DNA from: Saccharothrix sp. NRRL B-16314
GTDB lineage: Bacteria > Actinomycetota > Actinomycetes > Mycobacteriales > Pseudonocardiaceae
Assembly (NCBI RefSeq): GCF_000716595.1
Contig: NZ_JNXC01000001.1
Span: 434,001-498,000, forward strand
Reading direction: 5' to 3'
DNA: 64,000 nt
This document shows, piece after piece, positions 52,349 through 62,805 of this stretch. Below the pieces are notes generated by a model. That model worked only from the letters and a program-made list of their open reading frames with translations. It ran no database searches and was not told where the DNA came from. The translations under genes and the position numbers were made by a program. Position 1 is the first letter of the stretch; every line of letters starts with the position of its first letter.

Positions 52349-53902
52349 ATGCACGGACCGGAACTGCTCCTGTTGCTCGTGGGCGCGCTGCTCGTCGGTG
52401 CCGGGGCCAAGCGCCTCAACTGGTCGGCGCCGCTGGTGCTGGTGGGCGTCGGGCTGGCGGTGTCGTTCATCCCCGGCCTGCCCGAGTTCGCCCTCGACCC
52501 CGAGCTGGTGCTGATCCTGGTGCTGCCTCCGCTGCTCTACTCGGCGGCGCTGGACAGCTCGTTCCACAACTTCCGGGCGAACCTGAGGCCGATCGGCCTG
52601 CTCGCGGTCGGCCTGGTGCTGGCCACCACGCTCGGCGTGGGCTGGGTGGCGCACCTGGTCCTGCCCGACCTGTCCATCCCGGCGGCCCTGGTGCTGGGCG
52701 CGGTGGTGGCGCCGCCGGACGCGGTCGCGGCGGTCGCGATCGGGCGGCGGCTCAACCTGCCGCGCCGGACGATGACGCTGCTCACCGGCGAGAGCCTGAT
52801 CAACGACGCGACCGCGCTGACCGCGTACAAGGTCGCCGTGGCCGCCGCGGCGGGCGCCACCGCCACCTGGTTCGACGGCACCCGCACGTTCGTGATCAGC
52901 GCGGGCGGTGGCGTGCTGGTCGGGTTGGTGATCGGCTTCGGCGTGCGGTGGGTCCGGGACCGGCTCGACGACGGCGTGACGGAGAGCGCGCTCGGGATGC
53001 TCGTCCCGTTCGGCGCGTACATCTTCGCCGAGGAGTTCCACGCCTCCGGTGTGCTCGCGGTCGTCGTCGCCGGCCTCTACATCGGGCACCACGCCCCGCG
53101 CAGCTCGTACTACACGCGCCTGCAGGACACGGCGGTGTGGCGGGCGGTGGACGTGATGCTGGAGTCGTTCGTGTTCGCGCTGATCGGCTTGCAGCTGAAG
53201 AACGTGGTGCGCGACGTGGACATCACCGCCGGGCTGTTGTGGGCGGCGGCGGCCGTGCTGGCGGCGACGATCCTCGTGCGGTTCGTGTGGATGTACCCGG
53301 CGGCGTACCTGCCGCGGCTGCTGTCGAAGCGGATCAGGGAACGCGAGCGGGCGCCGGGGTGGCGTGGCGTGACCGTGCTGTCGTGGGCCGGGATGCGGGG
53401 CGTGGTGTCGCTGGCCGCGGCGAGCGCGCTGCCGCTCGACCTGCCCGGTCGGGACGTGATCGTGTTCTGCGCGTTCGTGGTCACCGTCGGCACGCTGCTG
53501 ATCCAGGGCCTCTCACTGCCGCTCGTGATCCGCCGGCTGGGGTTCCGGGGCGACGAGGAGCGGGCGGACGCGCTGGCCGAGGCGCAGGTGCAGCACGCCG
53601 CCGCGCAGGCCGCGGTGCGGACCCTGGACGAGGTGATGGCCGGCGAGGGCGGCACGCCGGAGCACATCGTGGACCGGCTGCGGATCATGGCCGAGCACCG
53701 GGGCAACGCGGCGTGGGAGCGGCTGGGCCGGCAGGAGGACGAGAGCCCGGCCGCGTCGTACCGGCGGTTGCGCCGCACGATGCTGGAGGCCGAGCGCAAG
53801 GTGTTCGTCCAGGCCCGCGACGACGGGCAGATCGACGACGAGGTGCTGTACCGGGTCCTGCGCGAACTCGACCTGGAGGAAGCGGCCATATCCAGGGAGT
53901 GA
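52349..53902 (+). CDS. CPA1-family Na+/H+ antiporter
   Basis: The 517-residue protein has about 12-13 helices and the CPA1 core: VVAPPDAVAAVAIGRRLNLP, the ion-binding GESLINDATAL, and SWAGMRGVVSLAAASALP. The C-terminal 110 residues are a soluble helical tail. It exchanges sodium or potassium for protons. CAAGAT (52337-52342) lies 6 nt before ATG 52349, giving a leaderless mRNA. Paired divergently with the zinc-finger gene. Confidence 0.93.
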   Translation: MHGPELLLLLVGALLVGAGAKRLNWSAPLVLVGVGLAVSFIPGLPEFALDPELVLILVLPPLLYSAALDSSFHNFRANLRPIGLLAVGLVLATTLGVGWVAHLVLPDLSIPAALVLGAVVAPPDAVAAVAIGRRLNLPRRTMTLLTGESLINDATALTAYKVAVAAAAGATATWFDGTRTFVISAGGGVLVGLVIGFGVRWVRDRLDDGVTESALGMLVPFGAYIFAEEFHASGVLAVVVAGLYIGHHAPRSSYYTRLQDTAVWRAVDVMLESFVFALIGLQLKNVVRDVDITAGLLWAAAAVLAATILVRFVWMYPAAYLPRLLSKRIRERERAPGWRGVTVLSWAGMRGVVSLAAASALPLDLPGRDVIVFCAFVVTVGTLLIQGLSLPLVIRRLGFRGDEERADALAEAQVQHAAAQAAVRTLDEVMAGEGGTPEHIVDRLRIMAEHRGNAAWERLGRQEDESPAASYRRLRRTMLEAERKVFVQARDDGQIDDEVLYRVLRELDLEEAAISRE

Positions 53903-54026
53903 CGGTCGGGACTTCGGCCCCCACTCGTTCACCGTGACGTGGCCTGCGCTTCGTCCTACGGTGACCAGGACGTCGCGGTGCGCGACGAGGCTGCCGCGCG
54001 TTCAGGAATCTCTGAGGAGGTCGTCG

Positions 54027-55133
54027 ATGGTGCGGACGAAGATCGTCGGGGCAGTGCTCGCGGCGCTCGCGATGGCGGCGGCGGCGGTGGTGCTGCCCTC
54101 GGCTTCGGCGAGCGGTGACGCCGACGTGGCGTCGTCCCGCAAGGGCCCGCTGGTGATCGGCCACCGCGGCGCGTCGGGGTACCGGCCCGAGCACACGCTG
54201 GCCGCGTACGAGCTGGCGGCGCGGATGGGCGCCGACTACGTCGAGCCCGACCTGGTCGTCACCAAGGACGGCGAGCTGGTCGCGCGGCACGAGAACGAGA
54301 TCGGCGGCACCACGGACGTGGCGGCGCACCCGGAGTTCGCCGCGCGCAAGGCCACCAAGGTCATCGACGGCGCGCCGATCACCGGCTGGTTCACCGAGGA
54401 CTTCACGCTCGCCGAGCTGAAGACCCTGCGGGCCAAGGAGCGCATCCCGCAGACCCGGCCGCGCAACACGCTCTACGACGGCCGGTTCGAGGTGCCGACG
54501 CTGGAGGAGGTCGTCGACCTGTCCCGCCGGCTGTCCCGCGAGCTGGGGCGTGACATCGGCGTCTACCCGGAGACCAAGCACCCGACGTACTTCCAGGAGA
54601 TCGGGCTCCCGCTGGAGCAGCGCCTGGTCGACGTGCTGACCCGGAAGGGCCTCAACCGGCCCAACGCGAAGGTGTTCGTGCAGTCGTTCGAGGTGGCGAA
54701 CCTCAAGCAGCTCAAGTCGAAGCTGCGGGTGCCGCTGGTGCAGCTGGTCAACTCGTCGGGCGCGCCGTACGACTTCGTCAAGGCCGGCGACAAGCGCACC
54801 TACCGCGACCTGGTGACGGTCGAGGGGCTGCGGGAGATCCGGTCGTACGCGTCCGGCGTCGGCGCGGCGAAGGACCTGGTCATCCCCCGTGACGCGGCGG
54901 GCTACCTCCAGCAGCCCACCACCCTCGTCCGCGACGCCCACGCGCAGGGCCTGGTCGTGCACGCCTGGACGTTCCGCAACGAGAACACGTTCCTGCCGGC
55001 CGACTTCCGCACGTCGACCGACCCGGCCGCGTACGGCAACGCGTTCGGCGAGTACGCGAAGTTCTACGCGGCCGGGCTGGACGGCGTGTTCGCCGACAAC
55101 CCCGACACCGCCGTCGAAGCCCGCAACGGCTGA
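54027..55133 (+). CDS. Secreted glycerophosphodiester phosphodiesterase
   Basis: The 368-residue preprotein has a Sec signal (VGAVLAALAMAAAAVVLPSASAS) and a GDPD TIM barrel: VIGHRGASGYRPEHTLAAYE, YVEPDLVVTKDGELVARHE, YPETKHPTYF, and the late HAWTFRNENTFLP. It hydrolyses glycerophosphodiesters outside the cell to supply glycerol phosphate. GAGGAGGT precedes ATG 54027. Confidence 0.95.
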   Translation: MVRTKIVGAVLAALAMAAAAVVLPSASASGDADVASSRKGPLVIGHRGASGYRPEHTLAAYELAARMGADYVEPDLVVTKDGELVARHENEIGGTTDVAAHPEFAARKATKVIDGAPITGWFTEDFTLAELKTLRAKERIPQTRPRNTLYDGRFEVPTLEEVVDLSRRLSRELGRDIGVYPETKHPTYFQEIGLPLEQRLVDVLTRKGLNRPNAKVFVQSFEVANLKQLKSKLRVPLVQLVNSSGAPYDFVKAGDKRTYRDLVTVEGLREIRSYASGVGAAKDLVIPRDAAGYLQQPTTLVRDAHAQGLVVHAWTFRNENTFLPADFRTSTDPAAYGNAFGEYAKFYAAGLDGVFADNPDTAVEARNG

Positions 55134-55149
55134 TCCGCGGTTCCACCAC

Positions 55150-55195
55150 GATCACCGGGGGACGCCCGCGCGACTGCGGACGTCCCCCGGTGATC
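55150..55195. terminator. Terminator hairpin after the GDPD gene
   Basis: Arms GATCACCGGGGGACG and its exact complement (15 bp, 55150-55164 and 55181-55195) enclose a 16-nt loop, starting 17 nt past the stop codon. The rest of the gap to purA (55196-55434) shows no gene, RNA or repeat I can support. Confidence 0.8.
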
Positions 55196-55434
55196 AGGAC
55201 CCCCGACCGACAGACTGCCGGAGCATTTCGCGTTCTCGCGCCGCTGCCGACGGCTCCGCGCAGGTCCCCGCCAACGGCTCCGCGCCGGAACAATGGACTT
55301 CGGACGCGTGGCAACACCGCTGTGGAAACCGACACGGTTTTCTCCCAGCGGACAGAGGAACGAGGACGCGCTGATCAGGCGGGTCCGAGTTGTGATCCAC
55401 GACAGGGAGAAGTCAACGCGTCCCGGATGATGAA

Positions 55435-55473
55435 GAAGCCTCCGACGCCGATTGCTTCGGCATCGGAGGCTTC
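55435..55473 (-). terminator. Terminator hairpin after purA
   Basis: GAAGCCTCCGA and TCGGAGGCTTC form a strong stem with an inner GCCG/CGGC pair, 27 nt past the purA stop. The minus-strand sequence after it is TTCTTCATC, moderately T-rich, fitting an intrinsic terminator for purA. Confidence 0.8.
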
Positions 55474-55499
55474 GAGTGGATTGCCCCGGGAGCGGTCGG

Positions 55500-56843
<1,344 letters not shown>

Positions 56844-56881
56844 TCAGTGGACGGCTGTTGAGGGTAGACCAGGAGATGATG

Positions 56882-57553
56882 GTGCGCGGAATCGTGCTGG
56901 CCTGCGGAAACTCGCAGTCGCCAATGATCACTGACGGTGACCGTTTCGAGGTCCGCCGGGTGGCGGCACGGCCGGGAAAGGCCGAAGTGGACCCGATTTT
57001 CGCCGAATCGGGTGACAAACGTCTCGTCGTCAACGGTACGGACGCGGACCTCAACGCCGTGGTGCTGCGGCTGCTGCGGACCGAACGCCTGGCCGACGTC
57101 CCGCTCGGGTACGTGCCGACCGACCCCGGTTCGGAGGTGGCGGCGCTGTGGGGCCTGCCGACCGATCCGGGCCGCGCGCTGGACCTCGCCCTGTCCGGTG
57201 ACGCCGACCGGGTGCCGCTCATCCGGGACGACGTCGGCGGTGTGCTCGTCGGCCTCGGCTCGCTCGGCCCGGTGCGCGGGGTCGGCTACGGCGACGACAC
57301 CGTGGTGCTGCGCGGCCAGGCGAGCCGGCTGGAGGTGACGCCGGACCCGGACGGCGGACCGGGTCTCGTCGTGCGGGTCATCCACAAGCGGCTGTTCGGC
57401 CGCAAGGTGGTCAGCACGCCGGCGCGCGCGTTCCAGCTCGGCTGCCTGCCCGTGCAGGTGGACTCCGACGGCATCCCGCACCCGCGCCCGATGGGCAAGT
57501 GGACCTGGTACCGCCACACGGAGGATTTGCGATTGGTCCGCGGGGTCCAGTGA
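56882..57553 (+). CDS. Degenerate diacylglycerol-kinase-like protein
   Basis: The 223-residue protein has no obvious strong match, but its plan follows the DAGK fold. VVNGTDADLNAVVLRLL sits where the GGDGT-N nucleotide motif belongs, then LGYVPTDPGSEVAALWGLP replaces LGIIPLGTGNDFA, and the end has ARAFQLGCLPVQVDSDG like the kinase C-terminal sheet. Key glycines of GGDGT and GTGND are missing, so it may not be catalytic. AGGAG lies 6 nt before GTG 56882; ATG 56876 is also possible. Divergent from purA. The homology is inferred by pattern only. Confidence 0.6.
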   Translation: MRGIVLACGNSQSPMITDGDRFEVRRVAARPGKAEVDPIFAESGDKRLVVNGTDADLNAVVLRLLRTERLADVPLGYVPTDPGSEVAALWGLPTDPGRALDLALSGDADRVPLIRDDVGGVLVGLGSLGPVRGVGYGDDTVVLRGQASRLEVTPDPDGGPGLVVRVIHKRLFGRKVVSTPARAFQLGCLPVQVDSDGIPHPRPMGKWTWYRHTEDLRLVRGVQ

Positions 57554-57661
57554 CGGAGGAATTTTCTCCCTCGCCATTCAGGCGTCACTGGAAAGCGTTG
57601 TAACCGAAGCAGGATTGACCCAAGGTAATTCCGAAAGCTTCCAACTAGGAAGGTCGGAATT

Positions 57662-58318
57662 ATGTCAACGGTCAACTTAGCCGGGCGATTCCGCTCAGTG
57701 CGACTTCCGGCTCTTTCCCTGCTCCTGGCTGGTGCGCTGGCGGTCGGCCTGGCTTCCCCGGCGCAGGCGACGCCGCCGAACATCCCCAGCGCCAGTACCG
57801 CGCTCTCGGAGCTCGCCGCGCTCCGGGTGGCCTCCGAGGGGTCGATGACGGGCTACTCACGGGACAAGTTCCCGCACTGGATCACCATCTCGGGCGCCTG
57901 CAACACGCGCGAGACGGTGCTCAAGCGCGACGGCACGAACGTGGTCACGGATTCCAGCTGCGCCGCCACCTCCGGCCGCTGGTACAGCCCGTACGACGGC
58001 GCGACGTGGACCCTGGCGTCCGATGTGGACATCGACCACGTCGTGCCGCTGGCCGAGGCGTGGCGCTCCGGCGCGTCCTCGTGGACCACGTCCCGCCGCC
58101 AGTCGTTCGCGAACGACCTGGGCAACCCGCAGCTGATCGCGGTCACCGACAACGTGAACCAGTCCAAGGGCGACCAGGACCCGGCGTTGTGGAAGCCGCC
58201 GCTGAGCGGCTACTGGTGCACCTACGCCAAGATGTGGACGCGTTCGAAGTACCGCTGGGGTTTGACGGTGAACTCCGCGGAGAAGTCTGCCTTGCAGAGC
58301 ATGCTCGGGAGGTGCTGA
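57662..58318 (+). CDS. Secreted HNH nuclease (DUF1524-like)
   Basis: The 218-residue preprotein has a signal ending AQA-TPP (near residue 38) and a DUF1524/HNH domain: DVDIDHVVPLAEAWRSG (catalytic DHV), NDLGNPQLIAVTDNVNQSKGD and the late WCTYAKMW. Such extracellular nucleases degrade DNA for nutrient use or competition. AGGAAGG precedes ATG 57662. A small hypothetical gene follows after 6 nt. Confidence 0.9.
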   Translation: MSTVNLAGRFRSVRLPALSLLLAGALAVGLASPAQATPPNIPSASTALSELAALRVASEGSMTGYSRDKFPHWITISGACNTRETVLKRDGTNVVTDSSCAATSGRWYSPYDGATWTLASDVDIDHVVPLAEAWRSGASSWTTSRRQSFANDLGNPQLIAVTDNVNQSKGDQDPALWKPPLSGYWCTYAKMWTRSKYRWGLTVNSAEKSALQSMLGRC

Positions 58319-58324
58319 CGACCG

Positions 58325-58573
58325 ATGACTGACCGCTCTTCCCCCTTCGTGGCCGGACCCGGTGGCGTCATGACCGACGAGGTCGGCGTGGTGACCGGGG
58401 ACCTGGAGCTGCGCACGTCGCTGGTCGACGGCGAACTGCGCGCGGCGGTGCGCTACGAGGGCGCGGAGGAGTGGTACGCCATCACGGGCGCGTCATGCCA
58501 CCTGGCCGACCCTGCCGACCTCGATGCCGTGCACGCAGTACTGCTGGGCATCCTGAACCGCCCGGAAGGCTGA
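58325..58573 (+). CDS. Small hypothetical protein
   Basis: The 82-residue protein is acidic with alternating strand-like segments (LELRTSLVDGELRAAVRYEG, EEWYAITGASCHL) and a C-terminal helix DLDAVHAVLLGIL. No signal peptide. ATG 58325 lies 6 nt after the nuclease stop; ATG 58370 is an alternative. It may be co-expressed with the nuclease, but an inhibitor role is only a guess. Confidence 0.6.
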   Translation: MTDRSSPFVAGPGGVMTDEVGVVTGDLELRTSLVDGELRAAVRYEGAEEWYAITGASCHLADPADLDAVHAVLLGILNRPEG

Positions 58574-58625
58574 CGCCCCACCAAACGCCGCCGTCCGCGG
58601 AGCAGCGGCGACCCGACACGGCCGA

Positions 58626-59699
58626 TCAATACGGAGGCAGCGATTCCGCTGCCTCCGCCCGGGACAAACCGGTGGCCTGCAACAGGTCCACCGCCACCGA
58701 CCGGACCTGGGCCAGCACCACCCTGGTCGAGAAACCCTCGCCGCCCAGCTCGTCGGTGGTGGCCGAGGCCACCGCGTCCCGGACCGCCGCACGGGCCTGC
58801 TTCGGCTCGACACCGCGCGCCAGCTCGGTGCGCAGCACGTCCACCGCCGCCGCGTACTGCCGCAGCACGGCGGGCAGCACGGCCGGCATCCGCTCGTCGT
58901 CCCGCAACGCCGCCAGCGCCCGCCGCGCGAGCACCCTGGTGTTGCGCAGCGCGTAGTCCACCGGCACGGCGGCCGTCTCGTACCGGCCCAGCTCGTGCCG
59001 CCGGCGCCAGCGGATCGGGGCGATGGTGGCGATCTCGCCACCGGTCTTCAGCGCCGACGCGAACTCGTCCACCGCGTCCTGGCTGGTCCGCAGCCGCGCC
59101 AGCACCCCGGCGGCCTGCACCGCGTCGTGGTCGGCCACCGCCGTCGCCACACCCCGCAACGCCTCGGTCAGCTCGCCGAACACCACCTTCGCCTGCCGTT
59201 GCGCCACGGTCAGCGGGTTCGCCGGCAGCAACGCCGTCACCGCGAGCCCGACCAGGCCGCCGATCAGCGCGTCCACCATCCGGTCCAGCCCGCCGCCCGC
59301 GCTCGGCGGCAGCAGCGTCGCCACCAGCACCGCCGACGATCCGGACTGGAGCGCGATCACCGCGCCACCGTCCAGCAGCACGGCCGTGGACATCGCGAGC
59401 GCCACGACGAGCGCGATCTGCCACGGCCCCGAGCCGATCAGCGAGATCAGCACGTCACCGACGCCGACGCCCACCGACACGCCGACGACCAGTTCGACGA
59501 CGCGCCGCAGCCGCTGCCCCAGTGACACGCCGAGGCAGACGACGGCGGCGATCGGCGCGAAGAACGGGTGCGCGTGGCCGACCACGTCGGTGGCGACCAA
59601 CCAGGACAGACCGGCGGCGAGCGCGGCCTGGCCGATCGGCAAGGCCGTGCTCCGCCACCGCTTCAGCCTGCGCGCGACCTCGTCGCGCACGGCTCCCAC
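58626..59699 (-). CDS. FUSC-family membrane protein
   Basis: The 357-residue protein has an N-terminal bundle of about six transmembrane helices (AALAAGLSWLVATDVVG, FFAPIAAVVCLGVSLGQRL, LIGSGPWQIALVV, PSAGGGLDRMVDALIGGLVG) and a cytoplasmic helical half. This is the fusaric-acid-resistance/aromatic-acid exporter type. It lies 4 nt after DUF3151 in one operon. Substrate unknown. Confidence 0.85.
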   Translation of the reverse strand: MGAVRDEVARRLKRWRSTALPIGQAALAAGLSWLVATDVVGHAHPFFAPIAAVVCLGVSLGQRLRRVVELVVGVSVGVGVGDVLISLIGSGPWQIALVVALAMSTAVLLDGGAVIALQSGSSAVLVATLLPPSAGGGLDRMVDALIGGLVGLAVTALLPANPLTVAQRQAKVVFGELTEALRGVATAVADHDAVQAAGVLARLRTSQDAVDEFASALKTGGEIATIAPIRWRRRHELGRYETAAVPVDYALRNTRVLARRALAALRDDERMPAVLPAVLRQYAAAVDVLRTELARGVEPKQARAAVRDAVASATTDELGGEGFSTRVVLAQVRSVAVDLLQATGLSRAEAAESLPPY

Positions 59700-59703
59700 C
59701 CGG

Positions 59704-60111
59704 TCAGCTCAGACCGAGGGCGGCGGGTGCCGAGGGGTCGCTGTCGCCGAGGAACTTCTTGCAGCGCTCGTGCTCCTCGGCCTCGCCGATCTCGTCGGCC
59801 GCGCGCGCCAGGGCCGCGAGCGCGCGGAGGAAACCCTGGTTGGGGCGGTGGGACCACGGCACGGGGCCGTGGCCCTTCCAGCCTGAGCGGCGCAGCTGGT
59901 CGAGGCCGCGGTGGTAGCCGGTGCGCGCGTACGCGTAGGCGGCGACCGGGTCGCCGGTCTGCAGCGCCCGCTCCGCGAGCAGCGCCCAGGCCTCGCTGAA
60001 GTCGGGGTACGCGCGGACGATCTTGGCCGGGTCGGTGCCCGCCTCGGCGGCGGCCTGCGCCTCCGGGCGGTCTGGCAGCAACGTGGGTTCGGGGCCGAGC
60101 AGGTTGTCCAT
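59704..60111 (-). CDS. DUF3151 protein
   Basis: The 135-residue protein starts MDNLLGPEPTLLP and has FSEAWALLAERAL, AYARTGYHRGLDQLRRSGWKG and GHGPVPWSHRPNQGFLRAL, characteristic of actinobacterial DUF3151. The helical repeats resemble TPR-like units. It is conserved near fba and purA in mycobacteria (Rv0360c, from memory); function unknown. Confidence 0.88.
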   Translation of the reverse strand: MDNLLGPEPTLLPDRPEAQAAAEAGTDPAKIVRAYPDFSEAWALLAERALQTGDPVAAYAYARTGYHRGLDQLRRSGWKGHGPVPWSHRPNQGFLRALAALARAADEIGEAEEHERCKKFLGDSDPSAPAALGLS

Positions 60112-60115
60112 GTGG

Positions 60116-60202
60116 TCAGCTTAGGAAGACCCGGGCCACGGCAGCGAACAGCGCCAGCACCAGCGCGGTCACGATGACACCGGCCACGACCTTCTTGCCC
60201 AT
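60116..60202 (-). CDS. 28-aa single-helix membrane peptide
   Basis: MGKKVVAGVIVTALVLALFA leads into one hydrophobic helix and ends ARVFLS. GAGGAG lies 8 nt before ATG 60202, a strong ribosome binding site, and the stop is followed after 4 nt by the DUF3151 start, so translation is likely. Two lysines at the N-terminus predict an inside-facing start. Function unknown. Confidence 0.7.
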   Translation of the reverse strand: MGKKVVAGVIVTALVLALFAAVARVFLS

Positions 60203-60399
60203 GAAAGTGCTCCTCGGGTTCTCAGCGAACTCTCAGGGCGGCACCTTGCCGCGTGCGGCCGTTCAGGGCAACGAAGCTCACCCGTTCGCATTAACCACGA
60301 GGAAATGTCCTGGTCATCAACGTCCCTTAGGGGTCATTCAGGGAAAGACCAGGGCGGGTCACCCTTCCAGGGGATTCCGAGGAGACGCATCATGGGCGG

Positions 60400-61518
60400 G
60401 TGAACACGGGGGTAACCGAACGCGTCGCGCGTTTCCGCGACCAGTACTGGGAGCGGGGCGAGCCGGGACGCGAGACGCCGCCGGCTCTCGTCGCCGCGCT
60501 CTACCAGCTCTGGCTGGTCGGGCTGCTGCTGAAGCTGATCGGCTCGTCGTGGGACGTGGCCTGGCACTTCAAGTGGCTGCGCGACGAACTGGCGCCACCG
60601 CACCTGATCAACACCTTGGGCACGGTGATCGTGGTCGGGTTGACCCTGTTCCACACCTACACCGGCTACGGGGCGGACAAGACCGCGTTGCGGCTGATGC
60701 AGGCGGGCACCGGCGTCTTCCTGGTCGCGCTGCCCATCGACCTGATCAACCACCGGATCAACGGCCTGGACATCACGTCGTGGAGCGGGTCGCACGCCCT
60801 GCTGTACCTGGGCACGGCGATCATGCTGGCCGGCGCGATCCGGGGGTGGGTCAAGCTGTACCCGGCGGGCCGGTGGCGGGTGCCCGGCCTGGCCGCGCTG
60901 TGGTTCTTCTTCCTGGAGAACATCTGGTTCCCGAACCAGCACCAGGAGTACGGCGTGCTGGAGATCGCCTCGTGGGACCGCGGCGACCCGTACGCCGAGC
61001 CGATCCTGCTCCAGTTCGCCGCCGACCAGATCGGCCGCCCGGTCGACCGCGAGTCGATCGTCCAGTTCTCGCTGCCCATCCCGGACTGGGTCTACCCGGT
61101 CTGGGGCCTGGTCGCGGCGGCCCTCGTGCTGGTCTTCGCACGGCGCACGCTCGGCATGAGGTGGGCCGCGACGGCGGTCGCCGGCGGGTACGTCGCCTAC
61201 CGCTGCCTAATCTGGCCGCTGCTCGCGGGCGCCGACTTCCCGCTGTCCGCCGTGCCGCTGTTCCTGGTGCTCGTCGGCTTCGCCGTGGACGCCGCCCACC
61301 TGGGCCGGGTGCCCGCGCCGGTGGCCGCGATCCTCGGTGCGGCTGCCGTCACCGGCCTCGGTTACGGCGGCATCCGGGCCCAGCAGGCGTTGGACGCCGC
61401 CCCGCCGATCCTCTACCCGTCGGCCGCCGTGACGTTCGTGGTCCTCGCCGCCCTGTGGTTGCTGGCCGACCGGGTCAAGGTGGGGAAGACCCCCGCACCG
61501 TCACTGGTGTCCGCCTGA
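60400..61518 (+). CDS. Polytopic membrane protein of unknown function
   Basis: The 372-residue protein has about nine to ten hydrophobic helices after a short hydrophilic N-terminus (TERVARFRDQYWERGEPG). Conserved-looking polar stretches include SSWDVAWHFKWLRDEL, PIDLINHRINGLDITSWSGSH, and NIWFPNQHQEYG; the His/Asp/Asn residues could bind metal. Similar proteins occur across actinomycetes without known function. GTG 60400; GGAG lies upstream at wide spacing. Confidence 0.75.
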   Translation: MNTGVTERVARFRDQYWERGEPGRETPPALVAALYQLWLVGLLLKLIGSSWDVAWHFKWLRDELAPPHLINTLGTVIVVGLTLFHTYTGYGADKTALRLMQAGTGVFLVALPIDLINHRINGLDITSWSGSHALLYLGTAIMLAGAIRGWVKLYPAGRWRVPGLAALWFFFLENIWFPNQHQEYGVLEIASWDRGDPYAEPILLQFAADQIGRPVDRESIVQFSLPIPDWVYPVWGLVAAALVLVFARRTLGMRWAATAVAGGYVAYRCLIWPLLAGADFPLSAVPLFLVLVGFAVDAAHLGRVPAPVAAILGAAAVTGLGYGGIRAQQALDAAPPILYPSAAVTFVVLAALWLLADRVKVGKTPAPSLVSA

Positions 61519-61580
61519 TTCACCCGCAGCCGACTTCCCCGAAGGATTGATCACCTCGGATCAACCAACGGGGGAGTCGG

Positions 61581-62744
61581 ATGAGGACACTTCTGCGCAC
61601 CACGACGGCAGCCGTCGCCGCCACCGCGGTGCTCACCACGGGCGCCGTCACGGCGTCCGCGACGGACCGGCTCGCCGGTCTCGCCGACGGCCTGGTCGCG
61701 GCGGGCGCGCCGGGGGTCGTCGTCCGGGTGGACGACGGGCGCCGGGTCACCGAGCTGGCCCGCCAGGCGCGCTGGACCACCCAGGACCACCGCCTGCGCC
61801 CGACCGACCAGTTCCGGATGGCCTCGAACACGAAGACGGTGACGGCGACGATCGCCCTCCAGCTGGTGGCGGAGGGCACGCTGACCCTGGCCGACCCGGT
61901 GGAGGAGTGGCTGCCGGGCACCGTCCCGAACGGCGGTGCGATCACCGTCGAGATGCTGCTCAAGCAGACCAGCGGCCTGTACGACTTCCTCGACGACCCG
62001 AGGTTGGTGCCGCTCGTCATCGGCCGGGAGCGGCACCGCTGGCAGCCCGCCGAGCTGGTCGCCGTCGCCGCCGAGCACCCGCCGCTCTTCGCACCGGGCG
62101 AGCGCTGGGACTACAGCAACACGAACTACACGCTCGCCGGCATGGTCCTGGAGAGCGCGTCCGGCCGGACCTACGCCGACCTGGTCGAGCAGCGCGTCCT
62201 CCGGCCGCTCCGGCTCACCGACACCCGCGTGCCGACCGACGCGACGTTCCCCGGCCGCCACGCGCACGGCTACGAGCCGGACGCCGAGCACCTGGCGCCG
62301 CACCTGCCGCCCGGCACGCCTCCGGGCACCGGTTTCGCCGGTCCCGAGCACGACGAGCACGTGGACGTCACCGGCATCGACATCAGCCCGGCGTGGGCGG
62401 CGGGCGGCATGACGTCGACGGCCCGCGACTGGCAGCGCTTCCAGTCCGCCCTGTTCTCCGGCCGGCTGCTCCCGCAGGAGCAGTTGCGGGACATGCTCTC
62501 GACCGTCCCGCAGGACCAGGGCACCGACCGCTACGGCCTCGGCGTGATGGAGATCAGCACCCCGTGCGGCACGGTCTGGGGCCACACCGGCGGCCTGCCG
62601 GGCTACTCCAGCTACAACTTCGCCGACCGCACCGGCACCCGCACCGTCTCCGTCCTCACCACGAGGATGAAACTCTTCGCCCCCGAGAACGCCGCAGCCG
62701 AAAAGGCTCTCTTCGAGGCCGCCGTCTGCCGCATGTACTCCTGA
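61581..62744 (+). CDS. Secreted serine beta-lactamase/DD-peptidase-type hydrolase
   Basis: The 387-residue preprotein has a Sec signal (VAATAVLTTGAVTASA), then the class C fold: SNTK (SxxK) in RMASNTKTVTA, the YSN motif in WDYSNTNYTLAG, and HTGGLPGYSS. These enzymes cleave D-Ala-D-Ala or act as esterases outside the cell. GGGGGAG lies before ATG 61581. Confidence 0.92.
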   Translation: MRTLLRTTTAAVAATAVLTTGAVTASATDRLAGLADGLVAAGAPGVVVRVDDGRRVTELARQARWTTQDHRLRPTDQFRMASNTKTVTATIALQLVAEGTLTLADPVEEWLPGTVPNGGAITVEMLLKQTSGLYDFLDDPRLVPLVIGRERHRWQPAELVAVAAEHPPLFAPGERWDYSNTNYTLAGMVLESASGRTYADLVEQRVLRPLRLTDTRVPTDATFPGRHAHGYEPDAEHLAPHLPPGTPPGTGFAGPEHDEHVDVTGIDISPAWAAGGMTSTARDWQRFQSALFSGRLLPQEQLRDMLSTVPQDQGTDRYGLGVMEISTPCGTVWGHTGGLPGYSSYNFADRTGTRTVSVLTTRMKLFAPENAAAEKALFEAAVCRMYS

Positions 62745-62754
62745 CGAAAAGCGG

Positions 62755-62789
62755 AAGGCCTCCCTCCGGGAACACCGGGGGGAGGCCTT
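62755..62789. terminator. Bidirectional terminator between the hydrolase and fba
   Basis: AAGGCCTCCCTCCGG and CCGGGGGGAGGCCTT pair with one wobble around a short loop, 11 nt past the hydrolase stop and 17 nt past the convergent fba stop. Confidence 0.85.
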
Positions 62790-62805
62790 CGCCGTGAACC
62801 GTTCG

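Noticed and set aside
55196..55434. A short gene or RNA between the GDPD and purA terminators
   Set aside because: Open frames there have weak codon bias and no start signals; no conserved RNA fold was recognised.
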